Assembly: GCF_004117935.1 (NCBI RefSeq)
Contig: NZ_SDOY01000130.1
Span: 1 to 47,726 of the forward strand
Direction: 5' to 3'
DNA from: Streptomyces roseicoloratus
GTDB lineage: Bacteria > Actinomycetota > Actinomycetes > Streptomycetales > Streptomycetaceae
Length of the DNA stretch: 47,726 nt
The notes under the pieces: model-generated
The model's input: only the letters and a program-made list of their open reading frames with translations
Databases searched by the model: none
What the model was told of the DNA's origin: nothing
Program-made: the position numbers and the translations under genes
Shown here: positions 36,733 to 45,530 of the stretch, piece by piece
Layout: every line of letters starts with the position of its first letter
Position numbering within the stretch: position 1 is the stretch's first letter

Positions 36733-38306
36733 TTGGTGCCTCCCGCGAGGAGCTGCTGGACGGCCGGGTCGGTGAGGCCGAGGAGGACCGCGGGCCACAG
36801 TCCGGCGAGGACGGTGAGGGCGACGAGCGGGGTCCAGGCGGCGAGCTCGTAGCCCTGGACGTCGGCGAGGGCGGTCTCGCCGGCCGGGCGGGGGCCGCCC
36901 ATGCAGACGCGTCGGACGACGACGAGGAGGTAGGCGGCGGTGAGGAGGGTGCCGAACGCGCCGATCGCCATGAAGGTGAGGAACGCGGGCCTGCTGAGGC
37001 CGGCGGCCGGTTCGAAGGCGCCGAACAGGGCGAGCATCTCGCCCCAGAAGCCGGCGAGGCCGGGCAGGCCGAGCGAGGCGACGGCGGCGAAGGCGAGGAG
37101 GGCGCCGAGGCGGGGGGCGCGGCCGTAGAGGGCGGCGCCGGTGGCGCCGGCGAGGGTGTCGAGGTCGGCGGTGCCGTAGCGGTCCTTGAGGGCGCCGACG
37201 AGGAAGAAGAGGAGGCCGGTGATGAGGCCGTGGGCGATGTTGGCGAACAGGGCGCCGTTGACGCCGGTGGGCGTCATGGTGGCGATGCCGAGCAGGACGA
37301 AGCCCATGTGGCCGACGGAGGAGTAGGCGATGAGCCGCTTGAGGTCGCCCTTGTTGCCGGGCCTGGCCAGGGCGAGGCAGGCGAGGGACCCGTAGATGAT
37401 GCCGGCGACGGCGAAGGCGGCGAGGTAGGGGGCGAACGTCCGCATGCCGTCGGGGGTGATCGGCAGCGCGATGCGGACGAACCCGTAGGTGCCCATCTTC
37501 AGGAGCACGCCGGCGAGGAGCACGGAGCCGACCGTCGGGGCGGCGGTGTGGGCGTCGGGCAGCCAGCTGTGCAGCGGCCACATCGGGGTCTTCACGGCGA
37601 GCCCGATCCCGATCGCCAGAACGGCGATGACCTGGACGGACGTGGTCAGCCCGCGGCCGTTGTCAGTGGCGAGTGCCACCATGTCGAACGTGCCCGCCTT
37701 CACGCCGATGAGGAGCAGGCCGAGCAGCATGACGACGGAGCCGAGCAGCGTGTAGAGGATGAATTTCCAGGCGGCGGCCTGCCTGCCCTCGCCGCCCCAG
37801 CGGGCGATGAGGAAGTACATCGGGACGAGGACGGTCTCGAAGGCCAGGAAGAAGAGGACGAGGTCGAGGACGGCGAAGGTCGCGAGGGTGCCGGACTCGA
37901 GGACGAGGAGCAGGGCGACGAAGGCCCGGGGGGACGGGCCCTGCGGTTGCTTGAAGTACGAGTACAGCGCGCAGAGGAAGGCCAGCAGCGCGGTCAGGAG
38001 CAGGAGGGGGAGCGAGATGCCGTCGACACCGAGGTGGATCCGCACGTCGAGTGCCTTGATCCACGTGATGTCCGTGGTGGCCTGCATCGTCGACGGGTGG
38101 TCGTGGTCGAAGCCGAGGGTGAGGACGATCGCGGCGAGCAGGATGACGCCGGTGACGGTCACGCCGTGGCGGAGGACGGCCTGCTCCGGTGACTTCCCCT
38201 TCAGTCCGGGCGGGGCGGGCAGGAGGGCGGCCGCGGCGCCGAGGAGCGGGCCGGCGACGATCGATGCGAGAAGGAACTGCATCACGGATTCGCTGATATC
38301 GATCAC
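36729..38306 (-). CDS. nuoM: NADH-quinone oxidoreductase subunit M (second cluster)
   Basis: A 525-residue antiporter-like subunit from GTG, 4 bases after nuoL. The channel region has AVKTPMWPLHSWLPDAHTAA and the glutamate region EATVLV-like LAFETVLVPMYFLIARWGGE. KRLIAYSSVGHMGFV is conserved. Proton translocation across the membrane is the expected role. Confidence 0.95.
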   Translation of the reverse strand: MIDISESVMQFLLASIVAGPLLGAAAALLPAPPGLKGKSPEQAVLRHGVTVTGVILLAAIVLTLGFDHDHPSTMQATTDITWIKALDVRIHLGVDGISLPLLLLTALLAFLCALYSYFKQPQGPSPRAFVALLLVLESGTLATFAVLDLVLFFLAFETVLVPMYFLIARWGGEGRQAAAWKFILYTLLGSVVMLLGLLLIGVKAGTFDMVALATDNGRGLTTSVQVIAVLAIGIGLAVKTPMWPLHSWLPDAHTAAPTVGSVLLAGVLLKMGTYGFVRIALPITPDGMRTFAPYLAAFAVAGIIYGSLACLALARPGNKGDLKRLIAYSSVGHMGFVLLGIATMTPTGVNGALFANIAHGLITGLLFFLVGALKDRYGTADLDTLAGATGAALYGRAPRLGALLAFAAVASLGLPGLAGFWGEMLALFGAFEPAAGLSRPAFLTFMAIGAFGTLLTAAYLLVVVRRVCMGGPRPAGETALADVQGYELAAWTPLVALTVLAGLWPAVLLGLTDPAVQQLLAGGTK

Positions 38307-38309
38307 GGC

Positions 38310-40334
38310 TCACGCTCCGGCGGCGGCGTTGGCGAGGACGACGGCGACGACCGCCAGGACGACGGAGCCGGCGAGCAGCGCGCTGAGGTAGGTCTGCACG
38401 TTGCCGGTCTGGGCGCGGCGGACGAGCCATCCGAGGCCCTTGGCGCTGTCGCCCGCGCCGCGTACGTAGGTGTCGACGACCTCGCGGTCCAGGAAGCGGA
38501 CCAGGGAGGCGGCGGCGAGCACGGGGCGGACGAAGGCGGCGCGGTAGACGGCGTCGAGGTGGAAGCCGTCGGCTGCGGGCCGGTGCAGCGGGCCGAGCAG
38601 GGCGCGGCCGGGGTCGGCCGGGTCGGCCGCCGGGTGCGGCAGGTCCAGGGCCTCGGCCTCGACCTGGCCGGCCTCGGCGTCGGGGTGGGCGACCGTGGGC
38701 GCCGCGGCGGGGCCCGCGGCGGGTACGGGCGTGGCGCCGGCGGGGGCGGCCGGGGGCGGTGCGGTGCGCGCGAGGAGCGTGCTGCGTACGGCGTAGGTGA
38801 CGGCGGCGCCGACGACGGCGAGGCCGGTGCCGAGGACGGCGGTGGTGAGGGTCGGGGTCAGTGCGTTTCCGTCGAACCAGTCGTCGAGGTAGGCGGCGGT
38901 GAGGCCGAAGCCGAGGGAGGGGACGGCGAGCACCCACAGGACGGTGGTCATCTGGATCGGCTGGCGCCCGTGGTCGGGGGCTTCGGCGCCGCGGCCGCGG
39001 AAGGCGAGCAGCCACAGCCGCATCGCGTACGCGGCGGTGAGCAGCGCGGTCAGGAGTCCGGCGACGAGGACGATCCAGCCGGCGCCGGCCGGGGCTGCGG
39101 TGTGGTCGCCGGTGGCGGTGTGCTCGGCGGCGACGAGGACGGCTTCCTTGGAGAAGAAGCCGGCGAAGGGCGGGATCGCGGCGAGCGCGAGCAGGCCGAC
39201 GGTCATCGTCCAGTAGGCGTCCGGGATGCGCTGGGTGAGTCCGCTCATGCGGGACATCGCCGTGAGCGAGTTGGTGCCGGCGGCGTGGATGACCGCGCCG
39301 GCGGCGAGGAAGAGCAGCGCCTTGAAGGCGCCGTGCGACAGGAGGTGGAAGACGGCGGCGCCGCGGTCGGCGACGGCGAGGGCGCCGGCCATGTAGCCGA
39401 GCTGGCCGATCGTCGAGTAGGCGAGGACGCGCTTGATGTCGTCCTGGGCGAGTGCGGCGAGCGCCGAGCCGACCATGGTGACGGCGGCCATGACGGCGAG
39501 CACGGTCAGCGCGGCGGCGGAGGCGGCGAAGACGGGCAGGAGCCGGGCGACGAAGTAGATGCCGGCGGCGACCATGGTGGCCGCGTGGATGAGGGCGGAC
39601 ACCGGGGTGGGGCCGGCCATGGCGTCGGGGAGCCAGGTGTGCAGCGGGAACTGCGCGGACTTGCCGGCCACGCCCGCGAGGAGCAGCAGCGCCACGAGGG
39701 TGGGGTGGTCGAGCGCGCCGCTCGTGACGGCGCCGAGCACGCCGGTGATCCGGAAGGTGCCCGCGTCGGCGGCCAGCGCGAACAGGCCGATGAGGAAGGG
39801 CACGTCGCCGAGCTTGGTGACGAGGAAGGCCTTGAGGGAGGCCGAGCGGGCCTCCGGCGTCTCCCAGTAGTGCCCGACGAGGAAGTACGAGCAGATGCCC
39901 ATGACCTCCCAGCCGACCAGGAGGACCATCAGGTCGCCGGAGTAGACGACGAGCAGCATCGCGGCGGTGAAGAGGGAGACCAGCGCGGCGTACGAGGGGT
40001 AGCGCGGGTCGTGGCGGAGGTAGCCGGTCGAGTAGATCTGCACGCAGGTGGCGACGACGCCGACGAGGACGGCGACGACGGCGGCGAAGCCGTCGATGTG
40101 CAGGGCGAGGTCGATCGGGACCGAGCCGGTGGGGGTGAGCTGGGTGGCGGCGTCGACGGCCTTGCCGCCGCCCTGGCGGGCGGCGACGAGCACGGCGAGC
40201 ACGGCGGCGGCGAGGGTCGGCAGCACGGCGAGCGGGCGGACGAAGCCGGGCGCGGTGCGGCCGAGGAGCAGGCCGGCGGCGGAGCCGAGGAAGGGAAGGA
40301 GGGGGACGAGAACGGCGAGGGTCGTGGTGGTCAC
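38310..40334 (-). CDS. nuoL: NADH-quinone oxidoreductase subunit L (second cluster)
   Basis: A 674-residue subunit from GTG overlapping the nuoK stop. Conserved channel segments are GWEVMGICSYFLVGHYW, KSAQFPLHTWLPDAMAGPTP and DDIKRVLAYSTIGQLGYM. Near residue 515-570 is an unusual Ala/Pro-rich insertion (AGATPVPAAGPAAAPTVAHP) before the long lateral helix region. It forms the distal proton channel. Confidence 0.95.
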   Translation of the reverse strand: MTTTTLAVLVPLLPFLGSAAGLLLGRTAPGFVRPLAVLPTLAAAVLAVLVAARQGGGKAVDAATQLTPTGSVPIDLALHIDGFAAVVAVLVGVVATCVQIYSTGYLRHDPRYPSYAALVSLFTAAMLLVVYSGDLMVLLVGWEVMGICSYFLVGHYWETPEARSASLKAFLVTKLGDVPFLIGLFALAADAGTFRITGVLGAVTSGALDHPTLVALLLLAGVAGKSAQFPLHTWLPDAMAGPTPVSALIHAATMVAAGIYFVARLLPVFAASAAALTVLAVMAAVTMVGSALAALAQDDIKRVLAYSTIGQLGYMAGALAVADRGAAVFHLLSHGAFKALLFLAAGAVIHAAGTNSLTAMSRMSGLTQRIPDAYWTMTVGLLALAAIPPFAGFFSKEAVLVAAEHTATGDHTAAPAGAGWIVLVAGLLTALLTAAYAMRLWLLAFRGRGAEAPDHGRQPIQMTTVLWVLAVPSLGFGLTAAYLDDWFDGNALTPTLTTAVLGTGLAVVGAAVTYAVRSTLLARTAPPPAAPAGATPVPAAGPAAAPTVAHPDAEAGQVEAEALDLPHPAADPADPGRALLGPLHRPAADGFHLDAVYRAAFVRPVLAAASLVRFLDREVVDTYVRGAGDSAKGLGWLVRRAQTGNVQTYLSALLAGSVVLAVVAVVLANAAAGA

Positions 40335-40702
40335 GCGGTGGCCTCGGCCTTCTCGTCGGCGGACGGCGTGCCGTCGGCGGTGGGCGTCTCGTCGTCCGTT
40401 TCGCTGGTGTCGCGGAGGCGGTCGACGTCGGAGGTGCCGCGGTTGCGGTACACCATGAGGACGATCGCGAGACCGATGCCGATCTCCGCGGCGGCGATGG
40501 CGATGGTGAAGAGGGTGAGTGCCTGGCCCGCGTGCAGGGTGTCGCGGAGCCAGACGTCGAAGGCGACCAGGTTGAGGTTGACGGCGTTGAGCATGAGCTC
40601 GACGGACATCAGGACCAGGATCGCGTTGCGGCGGGCGAGGACTCCGTACAGGCCGACGGAGAAGAGCAGCGCGGCGAGGACGGCCGGGTAGGCGAGGTGC
40701 AT
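40331..40702 (-). CDS. nuoK: NADH-quinone oxidoreductase subunit K (second cluster)
   Basis: A 123-residue protein from ATG 40702, overlapping the nuoJ stop (TGATG). Three helices include GLYGVLARRNAILVLMSVEL and the acidic LFTIAIAAAEIGIGLAIVLM typical of NuoK. An acidic soluble tail of about 25 residues follows (DTSETDDETPTADGTP). Confidence 0.95.
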   Translation of the reverse strand: MHLAYPAVLAALLFSVGLYGVLARRNAILVLMSVELMLNAVNLNLVAFDVWLRDTLHAGQALTLFTIAIAAAEIGIGLAIVLMVYRNRGTSDVDRLRDTSETDDETPTADGTPSADEKAEATA

Positions 40703-41256
40703 CAGCCTTCCTCCCCGTTCTTCTTCCGGGACAGGACGATGGCGCCGACGAGGGCGGCGAGCAGCAGCACCGACAGCGCCTCGAAGGGCAGCACCCAGTG
40801 CCGGAAGAGGATCTCGCCGGACACCCGGGTGGAGCCCTGCGCGGGCCCGTCGAGGTCGATCCAAGTGGTGCGGAACGCGTCCACGACCACCCAGACGAGG
40901 GCCGCGGCGGCGGCGAGCGCCACGGCGAGGGCGACGGGCCGGTTGCCGGAGTCGGCGTCCGGGGAGCGGCCGATGGGGGCCTTGGTGAGCATGAGTCCGA
41001 AGAGGAGGAGGACGACGACGGAGCCGACGTAGATCAGCACCTGCACCCAGGCGATGAACTCGGCGGTCAGCAGCAGGTACTCGACGGCGAGCCCGCCGAG
41101 CGCCACGACCAGCCACAGGGCGGCGTGGACGAGCTGCCGGGTGGTGACGGTGACGAGGGCGGCGCCGAGGGTGACGAGGCCGACGAGGAGGAAGGCGATC
41201 TCGACGCCGGTCGGCGAGAGGAAGCCGTGCCCGGCGGCCTGTGCGGCGAGGCTCAC
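40702..41256 (-). CDS. nuoJ: NADH-quinone oxidoreductase subunit J (second cluster)
   Basis: A 184-residue protein from GTG overlapping the nuoI stop. It has VHAALWLVVALGGLAVEYLL and AEFIAWVQVLIYVGSVVVLL, with the conserved tyrosine region of NuoJ helix 3, and five predicted membrane helices. Confidence 0.93.
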   Translation of the reverse strand: MSLAAQAAGHGFLSPTGVEIAFLLVGLVTLGAALVTVTTRQLVHAALWLVVALGGLAVEYLLLTAEFIAWVQVLIYVGSVVVLLLFGLMLTKAPIGRSPDADSGNRPVALAVALAAAAALVWVVVDAFRTTWIDLDGPAQGSTRVSGEILFRHWVLPFEALSVLLLAALVGAIVLSRKKNGEEG

Positions 41257-41987
41257 TGCGGTCCCTCCTGCTGCTCGGGCCGCTGCGGGGCCTGGGGCTC
41301 CGCCTGGGTGTGGGGCTCCGCCTGGGTGTGGGCCTCTGACTGGGTCTGGGCCTCTGCCTGGGTCTGGGTCTCCGCCTGGGTCTGGGCAGCGGCCTCGGAA
41401 GCCTCCGCCTGGGCGGAGGCCTCGGCGGCGGCCCGGGCTTCGGCTTCCGCCGCGGCTGCGGCTTCGGCGGCGGCCTGGGCCTTCTCCGCCGCCTTGCGCG
41501 CGGCGGCGATCTCCTTCGGCTCCTCCGCGCGCGGGTCGAGCGCCGGCGGCTCCGGCACCGTCCACATCCACTCGCGGAGCTTGTCGCGCTCGTGCGTCAG
41601 CTCGTGGATTTCGGTCTCCGCGTACTCGAACTCCGGCGACCAGAACAGCGCGTCGAACGGGCACACCTCGATGCAGATCCCGCAGTACATGCAGAGCGAG
41701 AAGTCGATGGCGAACCGGTCGAGGACGTTGCGGCTGCGCTCGCGCCCGCCGGGCACGGCGGCCGGGACCGTCTCCTTGTGGGAGTCGATGTAGATGCACC
41801 AGTCGGGGCACTCACGGGCGCACAGCATGCACACCGTGCAGTTCTCCTCGAACAGCCCGATGACGCCCCGGGTGCGGGGCGGCAGCTCGGGCTGGACGTC
41901 CGGGTACTGCGCGGTGACGGACTTGCGCGTCATCGTGCGCAGGGTGACGGCGAGCCCCTTGGCGAGGCCGGAACCGGGGATGGGCAT
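41253..41987 (-). CDS. nuoI: NADH-quinone oxidoreductase subunit I with Ala/Gln/Glu tail
   Basis: A 244-residue protein from ATG 41987. It binds two 4Fe-4S clusters: C50, C53, C56, C60 in CTVCMLCAREC and C99, C102, C105, C109 in CMYCGICIEVC. From about residue 150 a low-complexity tail rich in Ala, Glu and Gln runs to the end (AEAQTQSEAHTQAEPHTQAE), with irregular TQAE repeats. Usual NuoI lacks it. It would pass electrons toward quinone, next to NuoB. Confidence 0.95.
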   Translation of the reverse strand: MPIPGSGLAKGLAVTLRTMTRKSVTAQYPDVQPELPPRTRGVIGLFEENCTVCMLCARECPDWCIYIDSHKETVPAAVPGGRERSRNVLDRFAIDFSLCMYCGICIEVCPFDALFWSPEFEYAETEIHELTHERDKLREWMWTVPEPPALDPRAEEPKEIAAARKAAEKAQAAAEAAAAAEAEARAAAEASAQAEASEAAAQTQAETQTQAEAQTQSEAHTQAEPHTQAEPQAPQRPEQQEGPQ

Positions 41988-42955
41988 TACTGGATCGCCA
42001 CCTTCACGATGCCGGTGAGCGCGATCTGCGCGAGGGCGAGCGGGACGAGCGTCGTCCAGGCCAGCTTCTGCAGCTGGTCCTCGCGCAGGCGCGGGTAGGT
42101 CACCCGGAGCCAGATCACGACGAAGGCCAGGACGGCGGTCTTGAGCAGGGTCCAGACCCAGCCGAGGCCGTCGGCGCCGCCGGGGCCGTGCCAGCCGCCG
42201 AGGAACAGGACGGTGGTGAGGCCGCAGAGGACGACGATGCCGGCGTACTCGGCGAGCAGGAACAGCGCGAAGCGGAGGCCGGTGTACTCGGTGTACGCGC
42301 CGAAGATGATCTCCGAGTCGGCGACGGGCATGTCGAACGGCGGCCGCTGGAGCTCGGCGAGACCGGCCGTGAAGAACACCAGGGCGCCGACGATCTGCCA
42401 GGGCACCCACCACCACGCGAACGCGTCGAGGATGCCGGGCAGGGACACGGTGCCGGCCGCCATCGCGACGGACGCGGCGGCGAGCAGCATCGGCAGCTCG
42501 TACGCGAGGAGCTGGGCGACGGTGCGGAGCGCGCCGAGGAGGCTGAACTTGTTGGCGGACGCCCAGCCGGCCATGAGGCTGCCGAGCACGCCGATGCCCA
42601 TCACGGCGAGCACGAAGAAGATGCCCGCGTCGACGACCCGGCCGACGGCGCCCTCGCCGGGGCCGATGGGGATGGCGACGAGGACGAGGAGGTACGGGAG
42701 GAGGGCGACGGCCGGCGCGAGCTGGAACACCCGCCGGTCGGCGTCCTTCGGGACGACGTCCTCCTTCTGCGCGAACTTCACCCCGTCCGCGACGAGCTGT
42801 GCCCACCCGTGGAACCCGCCGGCGTACATGGGCCCGAGGCGGCCCTGCATATGGGCCATGACCTTGTGTTCGGTCTGCCCGACGACGAGCGGCAGCACGA
42901 GGAACACGGCGAAGACGACGAGCAGCCGGAGGGCGACGTCGAGTACGTCGTTCAC
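41987..42955 (-). CDS. nuoH: NADH-quinone oxidoreductase subunit H (second cluster)
   Basis: A 322-residue membrane subunit from GTG 42955 that overlaps the nuoC stop. It contains QGRLGPMYAGGFHGWAQLVA, AELQRPPFDMPVADSEIIFG and YTEYTGLRFALFLLAEYAG, signature regions lining the quinone channel. It ends TAATG with nuoI. In a 14-gene operon nuoH would follow nuoG; here it follows nuoC directly. Confidence 0.95.
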   Translation of the reverse strand: MNDVLDVALRLLVVFAVFLVLPLVVGQTEHKVMAHMQGRLGPMYAGGFHGWAQLVADGVKFAQKEDVVPKDADRRVFQLAPAVALLPYLLVLVAIPIGPGEGAVGRVVDAGIFFVLAVMGIGVLGSLMAGWASANKFSLLGALRTVAQLLAYELPMLLAAASVAMAAGTVSLPGILDAFAWWWVPWQIVGALVFFTAGLAELQRPPFDMPVADSEIIFGAYTEYTGLRFALFLLAEYAGIVVLCGLTTVLFLGGWHGPGGADGLGWVWTLLKTAVLAFVVIWLRVTYPRLREDQLQKLAWTTLVPLALAQIALTGIVKVAIQ

Positions 42956-44280
42956 GCGGAATCGCCTCCGTCGGGGTCCGGGGTGGGCTTGGCGCCGGGG
43001 GTGCGGTCGGGAGTGGGGTCGGGGTCCCCGGTGGACTTGGCACCGGGGGTGGGCTCGGCGGCGTCGCCCTCGGCCTCGGGGGCCGGGACCTTCGCCGGGG
43101 CTTCGCCCTCGGCGGGCGGGGGCGGGGTCTCGGGCTTGGCCGGCTGCTCCTCGTCGAAGGCCGGGCGGGCGTGGTGCCACGGGGCGTCGGAGCTGCGGGT
43201 GCGCGGCGGCGCGGAGCGCTCGGTCGGCGCGCCTCCCTCCGGGGCGGCCTCCGTGCGCTGGCTCGCCGAGCCCGCGCTCGCCGACCGGGTGCGGCGCGGG
43301 CCCGCCGGGGCCACCGGGGACTCCGGCGCGCCTCCCTCGGGGGCGGCCTCCGCGCGCTGGCTCGCCGAGCCCGCGCTCGCCGAACGGTTACGGCGCGGGC
43401 CCGCCGGGGCCGGCGCGGGGGCGGTACCCGTGGCGGGGGCCGTGGCCTCGGGCGAGGCTGCCTCGGGCGACGCGGTGGAGGTTTCCGGAGCGGCGGGCGT
43501 CGGTGCCGTGGGCGACGGGGCGGCGGCCGCCTCGGGCCGCCGGCTCGCCAAGCCCTCGCCTGCCGTGCGGGTGCGGCGCGGAGTGGTGGCCTCCGCCGCC
43601 GTGCGGGTGCGGCGGGCCGGGCGGTCGCCGGCCGCTGCCGCGCCGCGGGCGGGGCGGGACGGGGCCGGCGGGAGCTGGCCCTTGAGGGGGCCCCAGTCGT
43701 TGGGGTCCGGGACGCCCGGCGGCAGCATCTGGCGGCGCTTCGGGGCGTTCGGGTCGTGCGACTCGCCCGGTTCCTTGGCGCCGGGCCACGCCTTCGCGAC
43801 GCGCGCGGCGAGCACGAAGTCCTTGCGCAGCGGGTGGCCCTCGAAGTTCTCCGGGAGGAGGAGGTGCACCAGGTGCGGGTGGTCCGTGAACGTCACGCCG
43901 AACATCTCGTACGTCTCGCGCTCGTGCCACGCGGCCCCCGCGTACACCTCCACCGCCGACGGCAGGGACGGCGCGGAGTGCGGGACGGTCGTGCGGACGA
44001 GGAGGCGGCGGACGTTGCCCCGGTCCACGGACGCGACGTGTGCGGACACGCGGAAGCCGGTGCCCGGCTCGTCGACCGCGCTCAGCCAGTCGAAGTAGGT
44101 CAGCCCCAGCTTGTCCCGTGCGATCTCCAGCGCCGCGATCCACGACGCCGTCGGGACGTCGACCGTCAGCAGGTCGTACGCCCGCTCCGCCGTCGCCTCC
44201 TCGCCGAAGATCTCGGTGACGGAGTCGGGCAGGGCGTCGTACGCGTGGGTGTCGTAGGCGTGCGGGTCGTACGCGTTCAC
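42952..44280 (-). CDS. nuoC: NADH-quinone oxidoreductase subunit C with long disordered repeat tail
   Basis: A 442-residue protein from GTG. The NuoC domain covers about residues 20-205, with the 30-kDa signature ERETYEMFGVTFTDHP and LLPENFEGHPLRKDF. Residues 206-442 are Ala/Pro/Arg/Glu-rich and predicted disordered. They include two near-identical 33-residue-spaced repeats (SASAGSASQRAEAAPEGGAP and SASAGSASQRTEAAPEGGAP) from 87-bp direct repeats at 43226-43312 and 43325-43411, and RRTRTA motifs. The N terminus also has YDPHAYDTHAYD repeats. No NuoD domain follows. Confidence 0.92.
   Translation of the reverse strand: MNAYDPHAYDTHAYDALPDSVTEIFGEEATAERAYDLLTVDVPTASWIAALEIARDKLGLTYFDWLSAVDEPGTGFRVSAHVASVDRGNVRRLLVRTTVPHSAPSLPSAVEVYAGAAWHERETYEMFGVTFTDHPHLVHLLLPENFEGHPLRKDFVLAARVAKAWPGAKEPGESHDPNAPKRRQMLPPGVPDPNDWGPLKGQLPPAPSRPARGAAAAGDRPARRTRTAAEATTPRRTRTAGEGLASRRPEAAAAPSPTAPTPAAPETSTASPEAASPEATAPATGTAPAPAPAGPRRNRSASAGSASQRAEAAPEGGAPESPVAPAGPRRTRSASAGSASQRTEAAPEGGAPTERSAPPRTRSSDAPWHHARPAFDEEQPAKPETPPPPAEGEAPAKVPAPEAEGDAAEPTPGAKSTGDPDPTPDRTPGAKPTPDPDGGDSA
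43226..43411 (-). repeat. 87-bp direct repeats inside nuoC tail
   Basis: Segments 43226-43312 and 43325-43411 are near-identical and in frame, 99 bases apart start to start. They encode the repeated SASAGSASQR part of the disordered tail. Confidence 0.8.
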
Positions 44281-44864
44281 CGGTCCTCGCCTCCCGCCGG
44301 TCCGGCCGGCTTCGGGGGCTGCACCAGGCCGCTGGTGAGCTGCGCGACCGACGGCGCGCCCGCGCCGTACCGCTCGCCCAGGCTCTCCTGCGCGATCTTC
44401 TCCTGGAGCTTGAGGATGCCCTGGAGCAGCGCTTCCGGCCGCGGCGGGCAGCCCGGCACGTAGACGTCGACCGGGATGATCTGGTCCACGCCCTTGGTGA
44501 CGGAGTACGAGTCCCAGTACGGGCCGCCGCAGTTCGAGCAGGCGCCGAAGGAGATGACGTACTTCGGCTCCGGCATCTGCTCGTACAGCCGCTTGACCGC
44601 CGGCGCCATCTTGTCGGTGACCGTGCCCGAGACGATCATGAGGTCGGCCTGGCGCGGACCCGGCGCGAAGGGGATCACGCCGAGCCGGATGAAGTCGTGC
44701 CGGGCCATCGACGCGGCGATGAACTCGATCGCACAGCAGGCGAGGCCGAAGTTGAAGACCCACAGGCTGTAGCGGCGGCCCCAGTTCAGGACCACCTTCA
44801 TCGGCTCGGGCGCCAGCCGGGCCAACGGGCCGAGGGTGGGGGCGGGCAGGGGTGTCACATCCAT
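44277..44864 (-). CDS. nuoB: NADH-quinone oxidoreductase subunit B (second cluster)
   Basis: A 195-residue protein from ATG 44864. It carries the N2 4Fe-4S cluster cysteines C43 and C44 in LACCAIEF, one in FGACSNCGG and one in VPGCPPRPE. N2 is the direct quinone reductant. It is coupled to nuoC by GTGA and overlaps the nuoA end by 10 bases. Confidence 0.96.
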   Translation of the reverse strand: MDVTPLPAPTLGPLARLAPEPMKVVLNWGRRYSLWVFNFGLACCAIEFIAASMARHDFIRLGVIPFAPGPRQADLMIVSGTVTDKMAPAVKRLYEQMPEPKYVISFGACSNCGGPYWDSYSVTKGVDQIIPVDVYVPGCPPRPEALLQGILKLQEKIAQESLGERYGAGAPSVAQLTSGLVQPPKPAGPAGGEDR

Positions 44865-45373
44865 GCCAGGACGCCCTTCTTGTACGCGTAGAGCAGTCCC
44901 ACGGCCAGGAAGCCGAGGAAGACGAACATCTCGACCAGGGTCGTCGCCCCGTAGCCGGGCGCGGCGAAGACCGTGGCCCAGGGGAAGAGGAAGATCGAGT
45001 CGACGGCGAAGATCACGTAGAGGAAGGCGTAGACGTAGTAGCGGACCTGGGTGTGGGCCCAGCCCTCGCCCACCGGGTCGACGCCGCACTCGTAGGTGAG
45101 GAGCTTCTCGGGGGTCGGCACGACGGGGCGCAGCAGGCGCCCGGCGCCGAAGGCGACGGCGACGAAGAGCACGCCGAGGACGGCGAGCAGGCCGACGACG
45201 GAATAGGTCGCGTAGTAGTCCGCGGCGTGCGTCATGTGCGTCGCGGACGTCGTGACGGGGCCCGCTGCGGGTGCCGCGGGCACCGCGAGACTGTCCGCGG
45301 CGTACGTCGCAGGCGCCGCGGGCGTCGCATGCGTCGCGAAGTGGTTCGCCGCGACAACGGTCGGTTCGCGCAC
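44855..45373 (-). CDS. nuoA: NADH-quinone oxidoreductase subunit A (second cluster)
   Basis: A 172-residue protein. The GTG at 45373 with GAGGGG just upstream is chosen; ATG 45400 (9 codons earlier) is an alternative. The N-terminal 55 residues are an Ala/Thr-rich extension. The core has LTYECGVDPVGEGWAHTQVR, the conserved TYECG loop near the quinone site, and three membrane helices. It is the first gene of the operon, about 38 bases after the probable transcription start. Confidence 0.9.
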   Translation of the reverse strand: MREPTVVAANHFATHATPAAPATYAADSLAVPAAPAAGPVTTSATHMTHAADYYATYSVVGLLAVLGVLFVAVAFGAGRLLRPVVPTPEKLLTYECGVDPVGEGWAHTQVRYYVYAFLYVIFAVDSIFLFPWATVFAAPGYGATTLVEMFVFLGFLAVGLLYAYKKGVLAWM

Positions 45374-45417
45374 GTCCGCCCCTCGGTCTCGGTGTCTCAT
45401 TCCTCTGTACGGACGCG

Positions 45418-45446
45418 AGTCTAGGCCCTGCTAAAGGCGGCGTAAG
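45418..45446 (-). promoter_or_regulatory. Promoter of the nuoA-N operon
   Basis: On the minus strand CTTACG (45446-45441) is followed after 17 bases by TAGACT (45423-45418), the last matching the Streptomyces housekeeping consensus exactly. Confidence 0.65.
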
Positions 45447-45530
45447 CAGTCGCGGGTGGGGTTATCCCCCCTGCGCTCCGGCCACCTCCCCCATGGCGTG
45501 TCACGGTCCGCGACCGGCAGCCTTGGTCCC

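Noticed and set aside
34897..36852. 651-codon plus-strand frame opposite nuoN
   Set aside because: Antisense, Gly/Glu/Arg-rich shadow of the membrane subunit gene.
36702..38192. 496-codon plus-strand frame opposite nuoM
   Set aside because: Antisense shadow with Glu/Gly-rich composition; nuoM is unmistakable on the other strand.
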